Below, in pieces: positions 8,836-17,301 of a DNA stretch of 64,000 nt. The translations under genes and the position numbers were made by a program. A model generated the notes under the pieces. That model made no database searches. It saw only the letters and a program-made list of their open reading frames with translations, and was not told the origin of the DNA. The stretch comes from Agrobacterium rosae (lineage in GTDB: Bacteria; Pseudomonadota; Alphaproteobacteria; Rhizobiales; Rhizobiaceae): positions 516,858 to 580,857 of the forward strand of contig NZ_NXEJ01000002.1 in NCBI RefSeq assembly GCF_002915175.1. Direction: 5' to 3'. Within the stretch, counting starts at the first letter, position 1; each line of letters starts with the position of its first letter.

Positions 8836-8864
8836 TTGCCATCGCCTGCGCTTGCGGCTAACAA
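8836..8864 (+). promoter_or_regulatory. trp leader promoter
   Basis: TTGCCA (8836-8841) and TAACAA (8859-8864) are separated by exactly 17 bases. The expected start of transcription, eight to nine bases later, falls on the A of the trpL ATG at 8873, so the leader mRNA would be leaderless. Confidence 0.7.
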
Positions 8865-8872
8865 TTTGCGCC

Positions 8873-8932
8873 ATGAACACACAGTCGAAGAACATTGCAA
8901 TCTGGTGGTGGGGCAGCTTTACGCGGCCTTGA
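8873..8932 (+). CDS. trpL: trp operon leader peptide TrpL
   Basis: A 19-residue leader peptide, MNTQSKNIAIWWWGSFTRP, with three consecutive Trp codons (8903-8911). A terminator hairpin follows 25 bases after the stop, and the anthranilate synthase gene after that. This is the classic layout for attenuation by tryptophan supply: ribosome stalling at the Trp codons allows read-through. Attenuation of trpE(G) by a short WWW-containing leader is known in Sinorhizobium meliloti, where the peptide and leader RNA also act in trans. There is no Shine-Dalgarno, and the promoter spacing places +1 at the ATG, so translation is probably leaderless. The ORF is too short for standard gene calling. Confidence 0.9.
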   Translation: MNTQSKNIAIWWWGSFTRP

Positions 8933-8957
8933 GCACCCATGTCCTTTGACTAAGTCC

Positions 8958-8987
8958 AAGCCGCCCGAATTTTCAGGCGGCTTTTTT
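8958..8987 (+). terminator. trp attenuator terminator
   Basis: AAGCCGCC (8958-8965) pairs with GGCGGCTT (8976-8983), followed by a run of T. It lies between trpL and trpE(G) and is the expected termination arm of the attenuator. Confidence 0.88.
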
Positions 8988-9035
8988 GTTATTATGCCGC
9001 CTGTCATCGGGCTTTAGAAACGGGAAGCGGAATAG

Positions 9036-11225
9036 ATGGTAACGATTATTCAGGATGACGGGTCGGAAACTTACGAGACCAGAGGCGGCGTCAAAGTCAC
9101 GCGCCAGCGCCGTGCTGCCGACTATGCAACGGCCATCGACAGCTATGTAACCGGCCTTGATGAACGTCGTGGTGCGGTATTCTCATCCAACTACGAATAT
9201 CCCGGTCGCTACACGCGTTGGGACACGGCCATCATCGATCCGCCGCTCGGCATTTCCTGTTTCGGCCGCACCATGTGGATCGAAGCCTATAATGGTCGCG
9301 GCGAAGCGCTACTGACGTTCATCACGGAAAAGCTGAAAACGACGCCGGATCTGACGCTTGGCACCTCCACCGCTCGCCGTCTGGACCTAGTCGTGAACGA
9401 GCCAGACCGCGTTTTCACCGAGGAAGAACGCTCGAAGATACCAACCGTCTTCACGGCGCTGCGTGCCATCGTTGATCTGTTCTATTCCAGCGCCGATGCG
9501 GCCATCGGTCTGTTCGGCGCGTTTGGTTATGATCTGGCCTTCCAGTTCGATGCCATCAAGCTTTCGCTGGAACGGCCGGAAGATCAGCGTGACATGGTGC
9601 TGTTCCTGCCGGATGAAATTCTCGTCGTCGATCACCACTCCGCAAAGGCCTGGATCGACCGCTACGACTTCGAGAAGGACGGCGTAACCACGCATGGCAA
9701 GGCGCAGGACATCGCGCCAGAGCCCTTCGTCAAGACGGACACCATTCCGCCGCGCGGCGATCATCACCCCGGCGAGTATTCGGAACTGGTGACGAAAGCC
9801 AAGGAAAGCTTCCGTCGCGGCGACCTGTTCGAGGTCGTACCCGGACAGAAATTCATGGAACGTTGTGACAGCAATCCCTCGGCCATCTCACGCCGTTTGA
9901 AAGCCATTAATCCGTCGCCCTATTCCTTCTTCATCAATCTTGGTCATCAGGAATATCTGGTGGGCGCATCGCCGGAAATGTTCGTGCGCGTCTCCGGTCG
10001 GCGCATCGAGACATGCCCGATTTCCGGCACCATCAAGCGTGGTGAAGACCCGATTGCCGATAGCGAGCAGATCCTCAAGCTGCTGAATTCCAAGAAGGAC
10101 GAGTCCGAACTCACCATGTGTTCGGATGTAGACCGCAACGACAAAAGCCGCGTGTGCGAGCCGGGCTCGGTCAAGGTCATCGGTCGCCGCCAGATCGAGA
10201 TGTATTCACGCCTCATCCACACCGTTGATCATATCGAAGGCCGCTTGCGAGATGACATGGACGCGTTCGACGGGTTCCTGTCCCACGCATGGGCGGTGAC
10301 CGTAACAGGTGCGCCAAAATTATGGGCCATGCGCTTCATCGAGGCCCATGAAAAGAGCTCGCGTGTCTGGTATGGCGGCGCCATCGGCATGGTCGGTTTC
10401 AACGGCGATATGAACACCGGCATGACCTTGCGCACTATCCGCATCAAGGACGGTATCGCAGAAGTGCGGGCAGGGGCAACGTTGCTCAACGATTCCAACC
10501 CGCAGGAAGAAGAAGCCGAAACCGAATTGAAGGCGTCCGCCATGATTTCAGCGATTCGTGATGCGAAGGGCCAGAACTCTGCGGCAACGCAGCGGGATTC
10601 GGCCAAGGTTGGAACCGGCGTCAAAATTCTGCTGGTGGACCACGAAGACAGCTTCGTGCATACGCTTGCCAACTACTTCCGCCAGACGGGCGCAACCGTT
10701 TCGACGGTACGTTCGCCGGTGGCGGCGGAGGTGTTCGATCGCTTCCAGCCGGATCTGGTGGTTCTGTCTCCCGGACCCGGTAACCCCAGCGATTTCGATT
10801 GCAAGGCGACGATCAAGGCGGCGCGTTCCCGCGATCTGCCGATCTTCGGTGTCTGCCTTGGGCTGCAAGCGCTGGCGGAAGCCTATGGCGGTGAGCTTCG
10901 CCATCTGGCAATCCCCATGCACGGTAAGCCATCGCGTATCCGCGTGCTGGAACCCGGTCTGGTCTTCTCCGGCCTCGGCAAGGAAGTCACGGTTGGCCGT
11001 TACCACTCGATCTTTGCTGACCCCACGACGCTTCACCGCGACTTCATCATCACTGCGGAAAGCGAAGACGGAACGATCATGGGCATCGAACATTCCAAGG
11101 AACCGGTTGCCGCAGTGCAGTTCCACCCGGAATCGATCATGACGCTGGGCGGCGATGCCGGCATGCGGATGATCGAAAACGTGGTCACGCATCTGGTGCG
11201 CAAGGCGAAGACCAAAGCCGCCTGA
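9036..11225 (+). CDS. trpE: Anthranilate synthase, fused TrpE-TrpG
   Basis: The 729-residue single-chain anthranilate synthase, TrpE(G), makes anthranilate from chorismate and glutamine, the first step of tryptophan synthesis. The N-terminal TrpE part spans about residues 1-510, including the chorismate-binding core with [12 protein letters not shown] and [11 protein letters not shown]. The glutamine amidotransferase part spans about 530-729, with the nucleophile Cys in GVCLGLQ and the His/Glu pair in QFHPES. Fusion of the two subunits is typical of Rhizobiaceae and was studied in Agrobacterium. The ATG at 9036 follows a GGGAAGCGGA ribosome-binding region. The gene is controlled by the trpL attenuator just upstream and probably by feedback inhibition. 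It is followed by a strong terminator, so it is a single-gene unit. Confidence 0.97.
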   Translation: MVTIIQDDGSETYETRGGVKVTRQRRAADYATAIDSYVTGLDERRGAVFSSNYEYPGRYTRWDTAIIDPPLGISCFGRTMWIEAYNGRGEALLTFITEKLKTTPDLTLGTSTARRLDLVVNEPDRVFTEEERSKIPTVFTALRAIVDLFYSSADAAIGLFGAFGYDLAFQFDAIKLSLERPEDQRDMVLFLPDEILVVDHHSAKAWIDRYDFEKDGVTTHGKAQDIAPEPFVKTDTIPPRGDHHPGEYSELVTKAKESFRRGDLFEVVPGQKFMERCDSNPSAISRRLKAINPSPYSFFINLGHQEYLVGASPEMFVRVSGRRIETCPISGTIKRGEDPIADSEQILKLLNSKKDESELTMCSDVDRNDKSRVCEPGSVKVIGRRQIEMYSRLIHTVDHIEGRLRDDMDAFDGFLSHAWAVTVTGAPKLWAMRFIEAHEKSSRVWYGGAIGMVGFNGDMNTGMTLRTIRIKDGIAEVRAGATLLNDSNPQEEEAETELKASAMISAIRDAKGQNSAATQRDSAKVGTGVKILLVDHEDSFVHTLANYFRQTGATVSTVRSPVAAEVFDRFQPDLVVLSPGPGNPSDFDCKATIKAARSRDLPIFGVCLGLQALAEAYGGELRHLAIPMHGKPSRIRVLEPGLVFSGLGKEVTVGRYHSIFADPTTLHRDFIITAESEDGTIMGIEHSKEPVAAVQFHPESIMTLGGDAGMRMIENVVTHLVRKAKTKAA

Positions 11226-11241
11226 GCGGCGCGACAACGAC

Positions 11242-11269
11242 CGGCGGCGTTATGAAACGCCGCCGTTTT
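11242..11269 (+). terminator. trpE(G) terminator
   Basis: A perfect ten-base-pair stem (CGGCGGCGTT / AACGCCGCCG) with an ATGA loop is followed by TTTT, 16 bases after the trpE(G) stop. Confidence 0.9.
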
Positions 11270-11294
11270 CCATAAGCCGAGCAGGTGATGCAGA

Positions 11295-11999
11295 GTGAAG
11301 ATCTTCAAATATCTATGCATCGCCGTGGCCTTGATTGTCACGAGCCTTGGCGCTGGCACTTTGCTGCCAAAGCCGTTCACCCGCAATCATTCGACGGTCG
11401 TGAATGACACGTCTCGCCGCGTCCTGGTTCTCAGCAATCCCATCCACACCGATATCGCCCTTCCTGTCGATGCCGAGTTGCTGGTGCAATTCGCGTTTCT
11501 GCGCGATGGAAATCTCGAGATCGATAATCCCGGTGTTCGCTACCTCGTTTTCGGCTGGGGTGGGCGGGCCTTTTACACGCAGACACCGACATGGGCTGAT
11601 CTCAAGCCGCTTCCCCTGCTTAAAGGTCTGACGCTCGACAATTCGGTCATGCATGTCGCGCTTGCTGGAGATATCCCCATTACGGATGCGAGTGTCACGT
11701 CACTTGATCTGTCGGGCGACGAGTATCGAAAGCTGGTCGACTTCATCGTCGGCAGCTTTGCCTATTCGCAGGAAAAGCCCATCCCGCTTCTGGGGCAATC
11801 ATACGGCCGCGACGACGCTTTTTTCGAAGCAGAAGGGTATTTCAACGCATTGGTCGGCTGCAACACGTGGACGGCGGCGGCCCTGCGGTATGCGGGCTTG
11901 CAAACCGGATGGTGGACACCGTTGCCGCCGCTTCTCACGGCCTCGCTGCGGATGCATAATGATGCCAGTACATTTTCCGCTACCGTTCCGATGCCTTGA
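11295..11999 (+). CDS. DUF2459 / TIGR02117 family protein
   Basis: A 234-residue protein of the DUF2459 (TIGR02117) family, of unknown function, described mostly in proteobacteria. An N-terminal hydrophobic segment (residues 5-25) is either a signal peptide or an anchor, so the rest is exported. Conserved features include SNPIHTDIALP near residue 48, FGWGGRAFYTQTPTW near residue 84, and CNTWTAAALRYAG near residue 196. The C-terminal Cys with the early His could form a papain-like (NlpC-like) catalytic pair, but that is speculation. It starts with GTG at 11295, supported by AGGTGA six bases upstream. A hairpin with a T-run follows it. Confidence 0.8.
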   Translation: MKIFKYLCIAVALIVTSLGAGTLLPKPFTRNHSTVVNDTSRRVLVLSNPIHTDIALPVDAELLVQFAFLRDGNLEIDNPGVRYLVFGWGGRAFYTQTPTWADLKPLPLLKGLTLDNSVMHVALAGDIPITDASVTSLDLSGDEYRKLVDFIVGSFAYSQEKPIPLLGQSYGRDDAFFEAEGYFNALVGCNTWTAAALRYAGLQTGWWTPLPPLLTASLRMHNDASTFSATVPMP

Positions 12000-12029
12000 G
12001 ATGTGGGAATTGACAAAATCAATCCAACT

Positions 12030-12060
12030 GCCTTAATCGGCTGATTAATTTGGCTTTTTT
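12030..12060 (+). terminator. Terminator after the DUF2459 gene
   Basis: TTAATC and GATTAA flank GGCT, extended by GCC/GGC across a small bulge, followed by TTTTTT at 12055-12060. It is 30 bases after the upstream stop and just before the LysE-type gene. Confidence 0.65.
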
Positions 12061-12075
12061 GTTTGCGGGGCAGTG

Positions 12076-12711
12076 ATGATCGATTTCCATCAGCTTCTAC
12101 TGGTTTACATCGCTTATATCATCGCCGTGGCCAGTCCAGGCCCCAGCAACATGACCATCATGGGCATTGCCATGAGCCGAGGGCGCGCACCGGCCATCGT
12201 TTTGGCAATCGGCGTCATCACGGGTTCGCTGTTCTGGGCAACACTGACTGCCACCGGCCTATCCGCTGTTCTGGCGACCTACGCCAATGCGCTGTTCTTC
12301 ATTAAGATCGCCGGTGGCTTTTATCTGCTTTATCTGGCCTACAAATCGGCCCGCTCGGCCTTTTCACCTGCCGTGCCTCAAACGGTCTTGCAGGAGGCTC
12401 CGGTTGGCCGCGCCGAATATCTGCAACTCTATCGTCGCGGATTGCTGCTGCATTTGACCAACCCCAAGGCCATTCTCGGCTGGATAGCCATCATGTCCCT
12501 CGGTCTGAAGCCAGGCGCTGGAGCATCGACCCTCGCGGCCATCATTGGCGGCTGTGGGCTGTTGGGCATCACCATTTTCTGTGGCTATGCCCTCGTGTTT
12601 TCCACAGCGCCCGCAATCCGCATCTATCAACGCGCCAAGCGATATATCGAAACCGTGCTGGCCCTGTTTTTCGGTTTTGCGGGTATCAAGTTGCTGCTGA
12701 CGCGGGTGTAA
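12076..12711 (+). CDS. LysE/RhtB family amino-acid exporter
   Basis: A 211-residue inner-membrane protein of the LysE/RhtB translocator family, which exports amino acids or related compounds. It has about six hydrophobic segments. The conserved N-terminal motif ASPGPSNMTIMGIAMSRG (about residues 18-35) and the LHLTNPKAILGWIAIMS segment near residue 130 are characteristic. ATG 12076 is chosen over the GTG one codon earlier because GCGGGG lies five bases upstream. No LysG-like regulator lies next to it, so its substrate and control are unknown. It is separated from the next gene by 186 bases in which I see nothing distinctive. Confidence 0.9.
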   Translation: MIDFHQLLLVYIAYIIAVASPGPSNMTIMGIAMSRGRAPAIVLAIGVITGSLFWATLTATGLSAVLATYANALFFIKIAGGFYLLYLAYKSARSAFSPAVPQTVLQEAPVGRAEYLQLYRRGLLLHLTNPKAILGWIAIMSLGLKPGAGASTLAAIIGGCGLLGITIFCGYALVFSTAPAIRIYQRAKRYIETVLALFFGFAGIKLLLTRV

Positions 12712-12897
12712 TGCGACTTTCCCTCACCATGAAAGTACGGTAAAATATCGAATGGCCGAATACAGCCTGCCGCTCGCGCCGTTACAAGTAAGGTGAATGT
12801 ATTCCGTAACACGCTTTCAAACGTCCACCGTTGATGAGCGAATGTGTCGGCAAGGCGAGCACTGACGATCCGATCGCTCACAGGAAGGACGTATGAT

Positions 12898-13473
12898 ATG
12901 CGTGATTTTCTCGACGCAAAGGCGATGGCGCGTGCGCTCAAAGCCGCCTTGATTGAAGACGAGATCGACATTTCCCACTCCCGTTCGCTGGAAATCGTTG
13001 CTCGACAATTTGGCTTCGACAACTGGAATGTTCTGGCCGCGAAAATTGCTGCACGTGATGAAGAGCCAATCCGGTTTACGCGGGTCTGCCCCATCATCCG
13101 GATATTTGATGAGGCCAAGGCGCGTGAATTTTACGTCGGCTTTCTCGGTTTTTCGGTGGATTGGGAACATCGCTTCGGTGACAATTTTCCGCTGTATATG
13201 CAGGTTTCCAGAGCAGGCCTTTCTCTTCACCTCAGCGGACATCACGGCGATGCGACGCCGGGCTCGAATGTCTTCGTCAACATATCAGGTGTTGAAGCAT
13301 ATCAGCGTGAGTTAACGGTCAAGGACTACACCTTCATGAAGCCGGGCGTGGAGAAACTGCCATGGGGTTTGCAGATGCAGGTCACCGATCCCTTCAGCAA
13401 TCGCATCCGGTTCTGCGAGCAAAGCGAGCACCTTAAGTTTCTTCCTGACCTCTTGACCTCGCCACCACTTTAA
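12898..13473 (+). CDS. Glyoxalase/bleomycin-resistance superfamily protein
   Basis: A 191-residue protein with an N-terminal helical domain often found before glyoxalase folds (about residues 1-55, MRDFLDAKAMARALKAAL...SHSRSLEIVARQFGFDNWNVLAAKI). A single vicinal-oxygen-chelate domain follows (about 60-185, VCPIIRIFDEAKAREFYVGFLGF...). Members bind antibiotics such as bleomycin or act as metal-dependent lyases or dioxygenases. The activity here cannot be told from sequence. The ATG at 12898 has an excellent AGGAAGGA eight bases upstream, which rules out the longer frame from 12844. A long hairpin follows the stop. Confidence 0.85.
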   Translation: MRDFLDAKAMARALKAALIEDEIDISHSRSLEIVARQFGFDNWNVLAAKIAARDEEPIRFTRVCPIIRIFDEAKAREFYVGFLGFSVDWEHRFGDNFPLYMQVSRAGLSLHLSGHHGDATPGSNVFVNISGVEAYQRELTVKDYTFMKPGVEKLPWGLQMQVTDPFSNRIRFCEQSEHLKFLPDLLTSPPL

Positions 13474-13491
13474 ATCATAGAGGCCGCACAT

Positions 13492-13534
13492 ATGAACCGC
13501 CTGCTTGGAGCCTCCAAGCGGGCGGTTCATGCGT
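13492..13534 (+). terminator. Long hairpin, probable terminator
   Basis: ATGAACCGCC (13492-13501) pairs with GGCGGTTCAT (13521-13530), and an inner arm GCTTGGAG pairs with CTCCAAGC, giving an almost continuous 18-19 base-pair hairpin. It is followed by only four T (13533-13536), so termination is likely but not certain. Confidence 0.55.
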
Positions 13535-13582
13535 TTTAGGGTCCAGTTCTGCAATTCATTCGCAACCGCATGGAGACAGGTC

Positions 13583-14500
13583 ATGAACGAACAGGGTAAC
13601 GCGCTCGTCAGGAAGCTTGCTTTCTGGGGAATCCCGTTTTCCATTACGGTGCTTTGCCTGAAGCTGTTGGCATGGTGGGTCACCGGTTCGGTTGCGCTAC
13701 TGTCGGATGGTCTGGAATCCACGGTCAATGTGGTCGCGGCTTTCATCGCCTATTTTGTCATTCGCTACGCGCAAAAGCCTGCCGATGACGACCACCAGTT
13801 CGGCCACCACAAGGCGGAATATCTTTCTGCGGTCGTCGAGGGCGTGCTTATCGTCGTTGCGGCGCTTCTGATCGTGAAGGAGGCATGGAGCGGCCTTATG
13901 GCTCCGCGCTTGCCGGATGCGCCAGCGCTGGGTCTTGCCATCAATGCCTTTGCCGGCATCCTCAACGGCATCTGGGCAACGGTGCTGATCCGGGTTGGAA
14001 AGAAGCACTCTTCGCCAGCACTTCTGGCCGATGGCCATCACATCATGTCCGATGTCGTGACATCCGGTGGCGTTCTGATAGGCCTTGTTCTGGCGATTTT
14101 GACCGGCTATGCCGTTCTCGATCCGGTGCTGGCGATCGTCGTTGCCATCAATATTCTGTTTCAGGGCTCGAAGGTCATAATGCATTCGCTGGGTGGCTTG
14201 ATGGACCGTGCGGTGGAGCCGGAGGAGGATGAGGCGATCAAGAAGGCGATTGCGGAAAATTCCGCTGGCCTGCTGGGTGTGCACGACCTGAAGACCCGAA
14301 GGGCAGGGGCCGTCGCCTTTATCGATTTCCATGTTGTCGTTCCCTCGGCCATGTCGGTCAGGGCGGCACATGATATTTGCGACCGGCTGGAAGATGCCAT
14401 AAGAGATGCCGTGCCCGGTGCCGTGCTTGCCATTCACGTGGAGCCTGAAAGCGAACAGGCACATGGCGTTCGGGTTGAGTTTCAAGAAACAGGAGTTTGA
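13583..14500 (+). CDS. Cation diffusion facilitator family transporter
   Basis: A 305-residue CDF family divalent-metal/proton antiporter (zinc, iron, manganese or cobalt efflux) in the inner membrane. The metal sites are visible: LSDGLESTVN in the second helix, DHQFGHHKAEY between helices, and DGHHIMSDVVTS (H-x3-D) in the fifth. A cytoplasmic ferredoxin-like C-terminal domain spans about residues 205-295. The ATG at 13583 follows GGAGACAGG. It is tightly linked to queF, whose start is four bases after this stop, so the two are co-transcribed. The link may be only positional. The metal preference cannot be read with confidence. Confidence 0.92.
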   Translation: MNEQGNALVRKLAFWGIPFSITVLCLKLLAWWVTGSVALLSDGLESTVNVVAAFIAYFVIRYAQKPADDDHQFGHHKAEYLSAVVEGVLIVVAALLIVKEAWSGLMAPRLPDAPALGLAINAFAGILNGIWATVLIRVGKKHSSPALLADGHHIMSDVVTSGGVLIGLVLAILTGYAVLDPVLAIVVAINILFQGSKVIMHSLGGLMDRAVEPEEDEAIKKAIAENSAGLLGVHDLKTRRAGAVAFIDFHVVVPSAMSVRAAHDICDRLEDAIRDAVPGAVLAIHVEPESEQAHGVRVEFQETGV

Positions 14501-14503
14501 ACC

Positions 14504-14968
14504 ATGTCAGTCACGGATGTTTCCGGCCTGTCGCAACTGGGCGCGCAAGTCGCTGCCCCCGAAAGCCCGGAAAAGGCCGTTCTGGAAAAAGTACCGAACG
14601 GCAATGCCGGCACGGATTATGTCGTGCGCTTCACCGCGCCGGAATTCACGTCGTTGTGCCCGATGACCGGCCAGCCGGATTTCGCCCATATCGTCATTGA
14701 TTATATTCCGGGTGATTTCCTGGTGGAATCCAAGTCGCTGAAGCTGTTCCTACATGCCTTCCGCAACCACGGTGCGTTCCACGAGGATTGCTCTGTCTAT
14801 ATCGCCAAGCGGCTGGTGGATTTGCTTGCGCCAAAATGGTTGCGCATTGGGGCTTATTGGTATCCGCGCGGTGGCATTCCCATCGATGTCTTCTGGCAGA
14901 CGGGTGCGCCACCGGAAGGCGTCTGGCTGCCGGACCAGGGCGTCGCGACCTATCGTGGCCGCGGCTGA
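14504..14968 (+). CDS. queF: NADPH-dependent 7-cyano-7-deazaguanine reductase (preQ1 synthase)
   Basis: A 154-residue enzyme of the short (unimodular) QueF class. It reduces the nitrile preQ0 to the amine preQ1 in queuosine tRNA-modification synthesis. The catalytic Cys lies in [13 protein letters not shown] (about residues 48-60). The substrate motif [21 protein letters not shown] follows near residues 76-96, with the family's conserved Glu and His. AGGAG lies eight bases upstream of the ATG at 14504, inside the end of the CDF gene, so the two are translationally close. The other queuosine genes are not in the window. Confidence 0.96.
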   Translation: MSVTDVSGLSQLGAQVAAPESPEKAVLEKVPNGNAGTDYVVRFTAPEFTSLCPMTGQPDFAHIVIDYIPGDFLVESKSLKLFLHAFRNHGAFHEDCSVYIAKRLVDLLAPKWLRIGAYWYPRGGIPIDVFWQTGAPPEGVWLPDQGVATYRGRG

Positions 14969-14986
14969 CCCCAATCACATAGAGAG

Positions 14987-15015
14987 TTCAGGCGATAGAG
15001 TCTCCGTCGCCTGAA
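14987..15015. terminator. Hairpin between convergent queF and DUF2076 genes
   Basis: TTCAGGCGA pairs perfectly with TCGCCTGAA across an 11-base loop and overlaps the DUF2076 stop codon. There is no T-run, so intrinsic termination is uncertain. Confidence 0.4.
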
Positions 15016-15743
15016 TCGAAGTCGGAATCATCACTGCTGTCGTCATAATCTGCCCGTTGCAGGTTGTCGTTGTTGCCAGCGTCCTGTTGTGGCTTGTCGT
15101 CATCACCGTAGTAGTTGTTGATGACGGTTTCTTCCACCGGTGCCGCACCACTTCCCGCGCCGCCGAGGGCAGAACCCCAGCCCGACGAGGCAACGTGGTT
15201 CGAGAAGATGCCGCTTAGCGAATTGGCCAGCAACATGCCGCCCGCTACGCCCGCAGCTGCACCCAGCGCACCTTGCAGAAAACCGCCGCTGCCACTGGGC
15301 CGTGCGAATGCGGATGGCTGCTGGTTGGTCCATGGCCCACTGGGTTGCTGCGGAGCATCGTTTGTGCGGCCCCACGGTCCCGGTGCCTGACCGGATGTAT
15401 CATTTCGGTAAGTCTGCGCTGGGGCAGGCGTCGGTGCTGGCGCTTGCTGCTGACTACCGCCGAAAATCGAGCTTAGGAAGCCACCCTGTTGGGCTTGTTG
15501 AGGCGCGCCGTTGCCGCTTTCAAGCTGATGGATACGCTCCTCCAGCTGGCTGATATGCGCCGCTGCGGCTTCAAGCCCCTTTTCCTGAACGATCACGGCC
15601 TGTGCTAGGTAATAGGGAGAGGCAGGCTGGTCTCGGACCGCCTGATTGATCAGCGCTTCCGCTTCCGCATCGCGCGGTGTGGAGGATGCGGATTTGACCC
15701 TGTCGAACAGGGATTTCAGCAATTGGGTTTCTTCTGGTGACAT
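14988..15743 (-). CDS. DUF2076 domain-containing protein
   Basis: A 251-residue protein of the DUF2076 family, of unknown function. Residues 1-90 form the conserved helical head (MSPEETQLLKSLFDRVK...) with a short coiled coil near ISQLEERIHQLES. A low-complexity Gln/Pro/Gly/Ala-rich middle follows. A Gly/Ala hydrophobic stretch with FLQGALGAAAGVAGGMLLANSL (about residues 150-175) could insert in a membrane. The acidic tail is rich in Asp/Ser and contains a run of paired Asn and Tyr. AAGGAGG upstream supports the ATG at 15743. Two palindromes lie 50-95 bases upstream of the start. Confidence 0.82.
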   Translation of the reverse strand: MSPEETQLLKSLFDRVKSASSTPRDAEAEALINQAVRDQPASPYYLAQAVIVQEKGLEAAAAHISQLEERIHQLESGNGAPQQAQQGGFLSSIFGGSQQQAPAPTPAPAQTYRNDTSGQAPGPWGRTNDAPQQPSGPWTNQQPSAFARPSGSGGFLQGALGAAAGVAGGMLLANSLSGIFSNHVASSGWGSALGGAGSGAAPVEETVINNYYGDDDKPQQDAGNNDNLQRADYDDSSDDSDFDSGDGDSIA

Positions 15744-15793
15744 CGGTAGCCTCCTTGGCGTGTAGAGAAACGCACACCAAGGAAGTAGGGTTC

Positions 15794-15837
15794 AATTCCG
15801 GCTTTTAAAAGCCGGAATTTTCTTACATTTTTGTAAG
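15794..15837. repeat. Two adjacent palindromes between hupE-type and DUF2076 genes
   Basis: AATTCCGGCTTTT is followed at once by its exact reverse complement (15794-15819). Next to it, CTTACA-TTTT-TGTAAG (15822-15837) is a second perfect inverted repeat. The pair may be a terminator for the HupE-type gene, an operator for the DUF2076 gene, or both. Confidence 0.6.
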
Positions 15838-15851
15838 GTTAAAAGCCTTGG

Positions 15852-16442
15852 TTATCCGCCAAAAACCAGCGAAAGACCGGCCAGTGCCGTCATGCCACCA
15901 ACGATGCGCGCCGCAACTGTGCCAAGCTTTGCAATACCGAGTCCTAGCGCAATGCCCGCAACATGCAGCAGCGCGGTTGCGATGACGAAACCAACACCGA
16001 ACTGAAGCGCGCCCGCACTGCCGAGTTCGCCGCCATGCGCATGGCCGTGAAACAAAGCGAAGATGCCGACGATAGCCGCAGCGGCGCTGACAGGAACGCG
16101 TGTGGCCATGGCAACCAGCAGACCCAGCGCGATGACGGAGGCGAGGATGGCCGGCTCGACGAATGGCAATTCAATGCCACCGAGCGCAAGCAGAAATCCG
16201 ATTGCCATGGTGCCGACGAACGCAGCAGGAACGATGAGGAGCGCGTTTTTCTTATCCGTAGAGGCGGAGATCTGTGCGGCCCAGATGCCCACGGCAATCA
16301 TCACCAGAATATGGTCGGCACCGAACAGCGGGTGCGAAAACCCGGCCATGAACGAGCCGTGCTCTTCCGGGTTGAGGTGCGCAAATGCGGGCAGGGTGGT
16401 TGCGCCAAGTGCGACAGCGGCGAGTGAAAGTTTTTTGAACAT
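15852..16442 (-). CDS. HupE/UreJ family membrane protein
   Basis: A 196-residue integral membrane protein of the HupE/UreJ family, which supplies nickel or cobalt to metalloenzymes such as urease and hydrogenase. Residues 1-21 form a cleavable signal sequence ending LPAFA. The family motif HPLFGADHILVM follows near residue 37, then about six membrane helices, with a His-rich FHGHAHGGE segment near residues 130-138. No urease or hydrogenase genes are adjacent, so this is a stand-alone copy. AGGGA upstream supports the start. It is divergent from the ClpP-type gene. Confidence 0.88.
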   Translation of the reverse strand: MFKKLSLAAVALGATTLPAFAHLNPEEHGSFMAGFSHPLFGADHILVMIAVGIWAAQISASTDKKNALLIVPAAFVGTMAIGFLLALGGIELPFVEPAILASVIALGLLVAMATRVPVSAAAAIVGIFALFHGHAHGGELGSAGALQFGVGFVIATALLHVAGIALGLGIAKLGTVAARIVGGMTALAGLSLVFGG

Positions 16443-16662
16443 CGGTCCCTCTTGTTTTTTTGCAGGCAGGGCGAGAGGCTCTTGGGGTGCCGCTCCAACC
16501 TTGCATCATTAACGATATCGCAAGCGCAAACACGCTGTCCATGCGTCATTTGTCGGTGGTCTGTTTATTAAGCAGTTCCGCGCCTTGCCTTTTTCGCTCA
16601 TTGTTTTACGAAACAAATCACACTATGTCCGGTAGGTAATGAAATACGTTGGAGACCGTCAC

Positions 16663-17244
16663 ATGAACGAAGAAGAAGACGACAAGAGCAAGGAACTGCC
16701 GATCGGCAAGGAAACGGAAGCGAATCTTTTCAAGTCGCGTTCGATCTTCATCTATGGCGGAATCACGCAGGAACTGGCGCAGAAGGTTTGCACGCAGCTT
16801 GTTGCGTTGTCTGCTGCCAGCGATGAAGACATCCGCGTCTACGTCAATTCGCCCGGCGGCCACGTCGAATCTGGCGACAGCATTCATGACATGATCAAGT
16901 TCATCAAGCCGAAGGTATGGATCATCGGCACGGGCTGGGTCGCATCCGCTGGCGCGCTGATCTACGTATCGGTGCCGAGGGAACGTCGTATCTGCTTGCC
17001 GAACACCCGCTTCCTGCTTCACCAACCATCCGGTGGCACACGCGGCATGGCATCCGACATCGAAATCCAGGCACGCGAAATCATCAAGATGAACAAGCGC
17101 CTGATCAAGATCTTCTCCGTGGCCACAGGTCAGACAGAAGAAAAAATCGCCAAGGATATCGATCGCGATTACTGGCTGGGTGCCGAAGAAGCCGTGGCCT
17201 ACGGCCTCGCTTCGCGCGTCGTGACCTCGCAGGGCGAGATCTAA
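16663..17244 (+). CDS. clpP: ClpP-like ATP-dependent protease proteolytic subunit (paralogue)
   Basis: A 193-residue serine protease subunit of the Clp system. The catalytic triad is complete: Ser95 in GWVASAGA, His120 in FLLHQPSGG, and Asp169 in [23 protein letters not shown] gives the oxyanion region. Rhizobiaceae carry several clpP genes. This one has no clpX or clpA beside it and differs from the canonical ASMGA motif, so it is likely an accessory paralogue. The start at 16663 is preferred because GGAG lies nine bases upstream; an in-frame ATG at 16639 with weaker support would add eight residues. A strong terminator follows, so it is transcribed alone. Confidence 0.92.
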   Translation: MNEEEDDKSKELPIGKETEANLFKSRSIFIYGGITQELAQKVCTQLVALSAASDEDIRVYVNSPGGHVESGDSIHDMIKFIKPKVWIIGTGWVASAGALIYVSVPRERRICLPNTRFLLHQPSGGTRGMASDIEIQAREIIKMNKRLIKIFSVATGQTEEKIAKDIDRDYWLGAEEAVAYGLASRVVTSQGEI

Positions 17245-17266
17245 GCTAAGACTGTCCATTAAAAAA

Positions 17267-17297
17267 ACCGCGCTGACGAAGGTCAGCGCGGTTTTTT
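17267..17297. terminator. Bidirectional terminator after clpP paralogue
   Basis: ACCGCGCTGAC and GTCAGCGCGGT form an 11-base-pair stem with a GAAG loop, flanked by an A-run and a T-run. It serves both the clpP-type gene and the convergent radical SAM gene. Confidence 0.93.
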
Positions 17298-17301
17298 GAT
17301 T

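Larger units (their letters stand above)
8873..8990 (+). ncRNA. Attenuated trp leader RNA (rnTrpL-like)
   Basis: The terminated transcript from the trpL promoter would run from the trpL ATG to the T-run at 8982-8987. The equivalent rnTrpL of Sinorhizobium meliloti accumulates as a small RNA and acts on other mRNAs. Here only the leader ORF and terminator are directly visible. Any role in trans is inference by analogy. Confidence 0.6.

Noticed and set aside
8770-8940. N-terminal extension of the extensin-like protein
   Set aside because: It would start upstream of a clear signal peptide and is antisense to the trp promoter and trpL.
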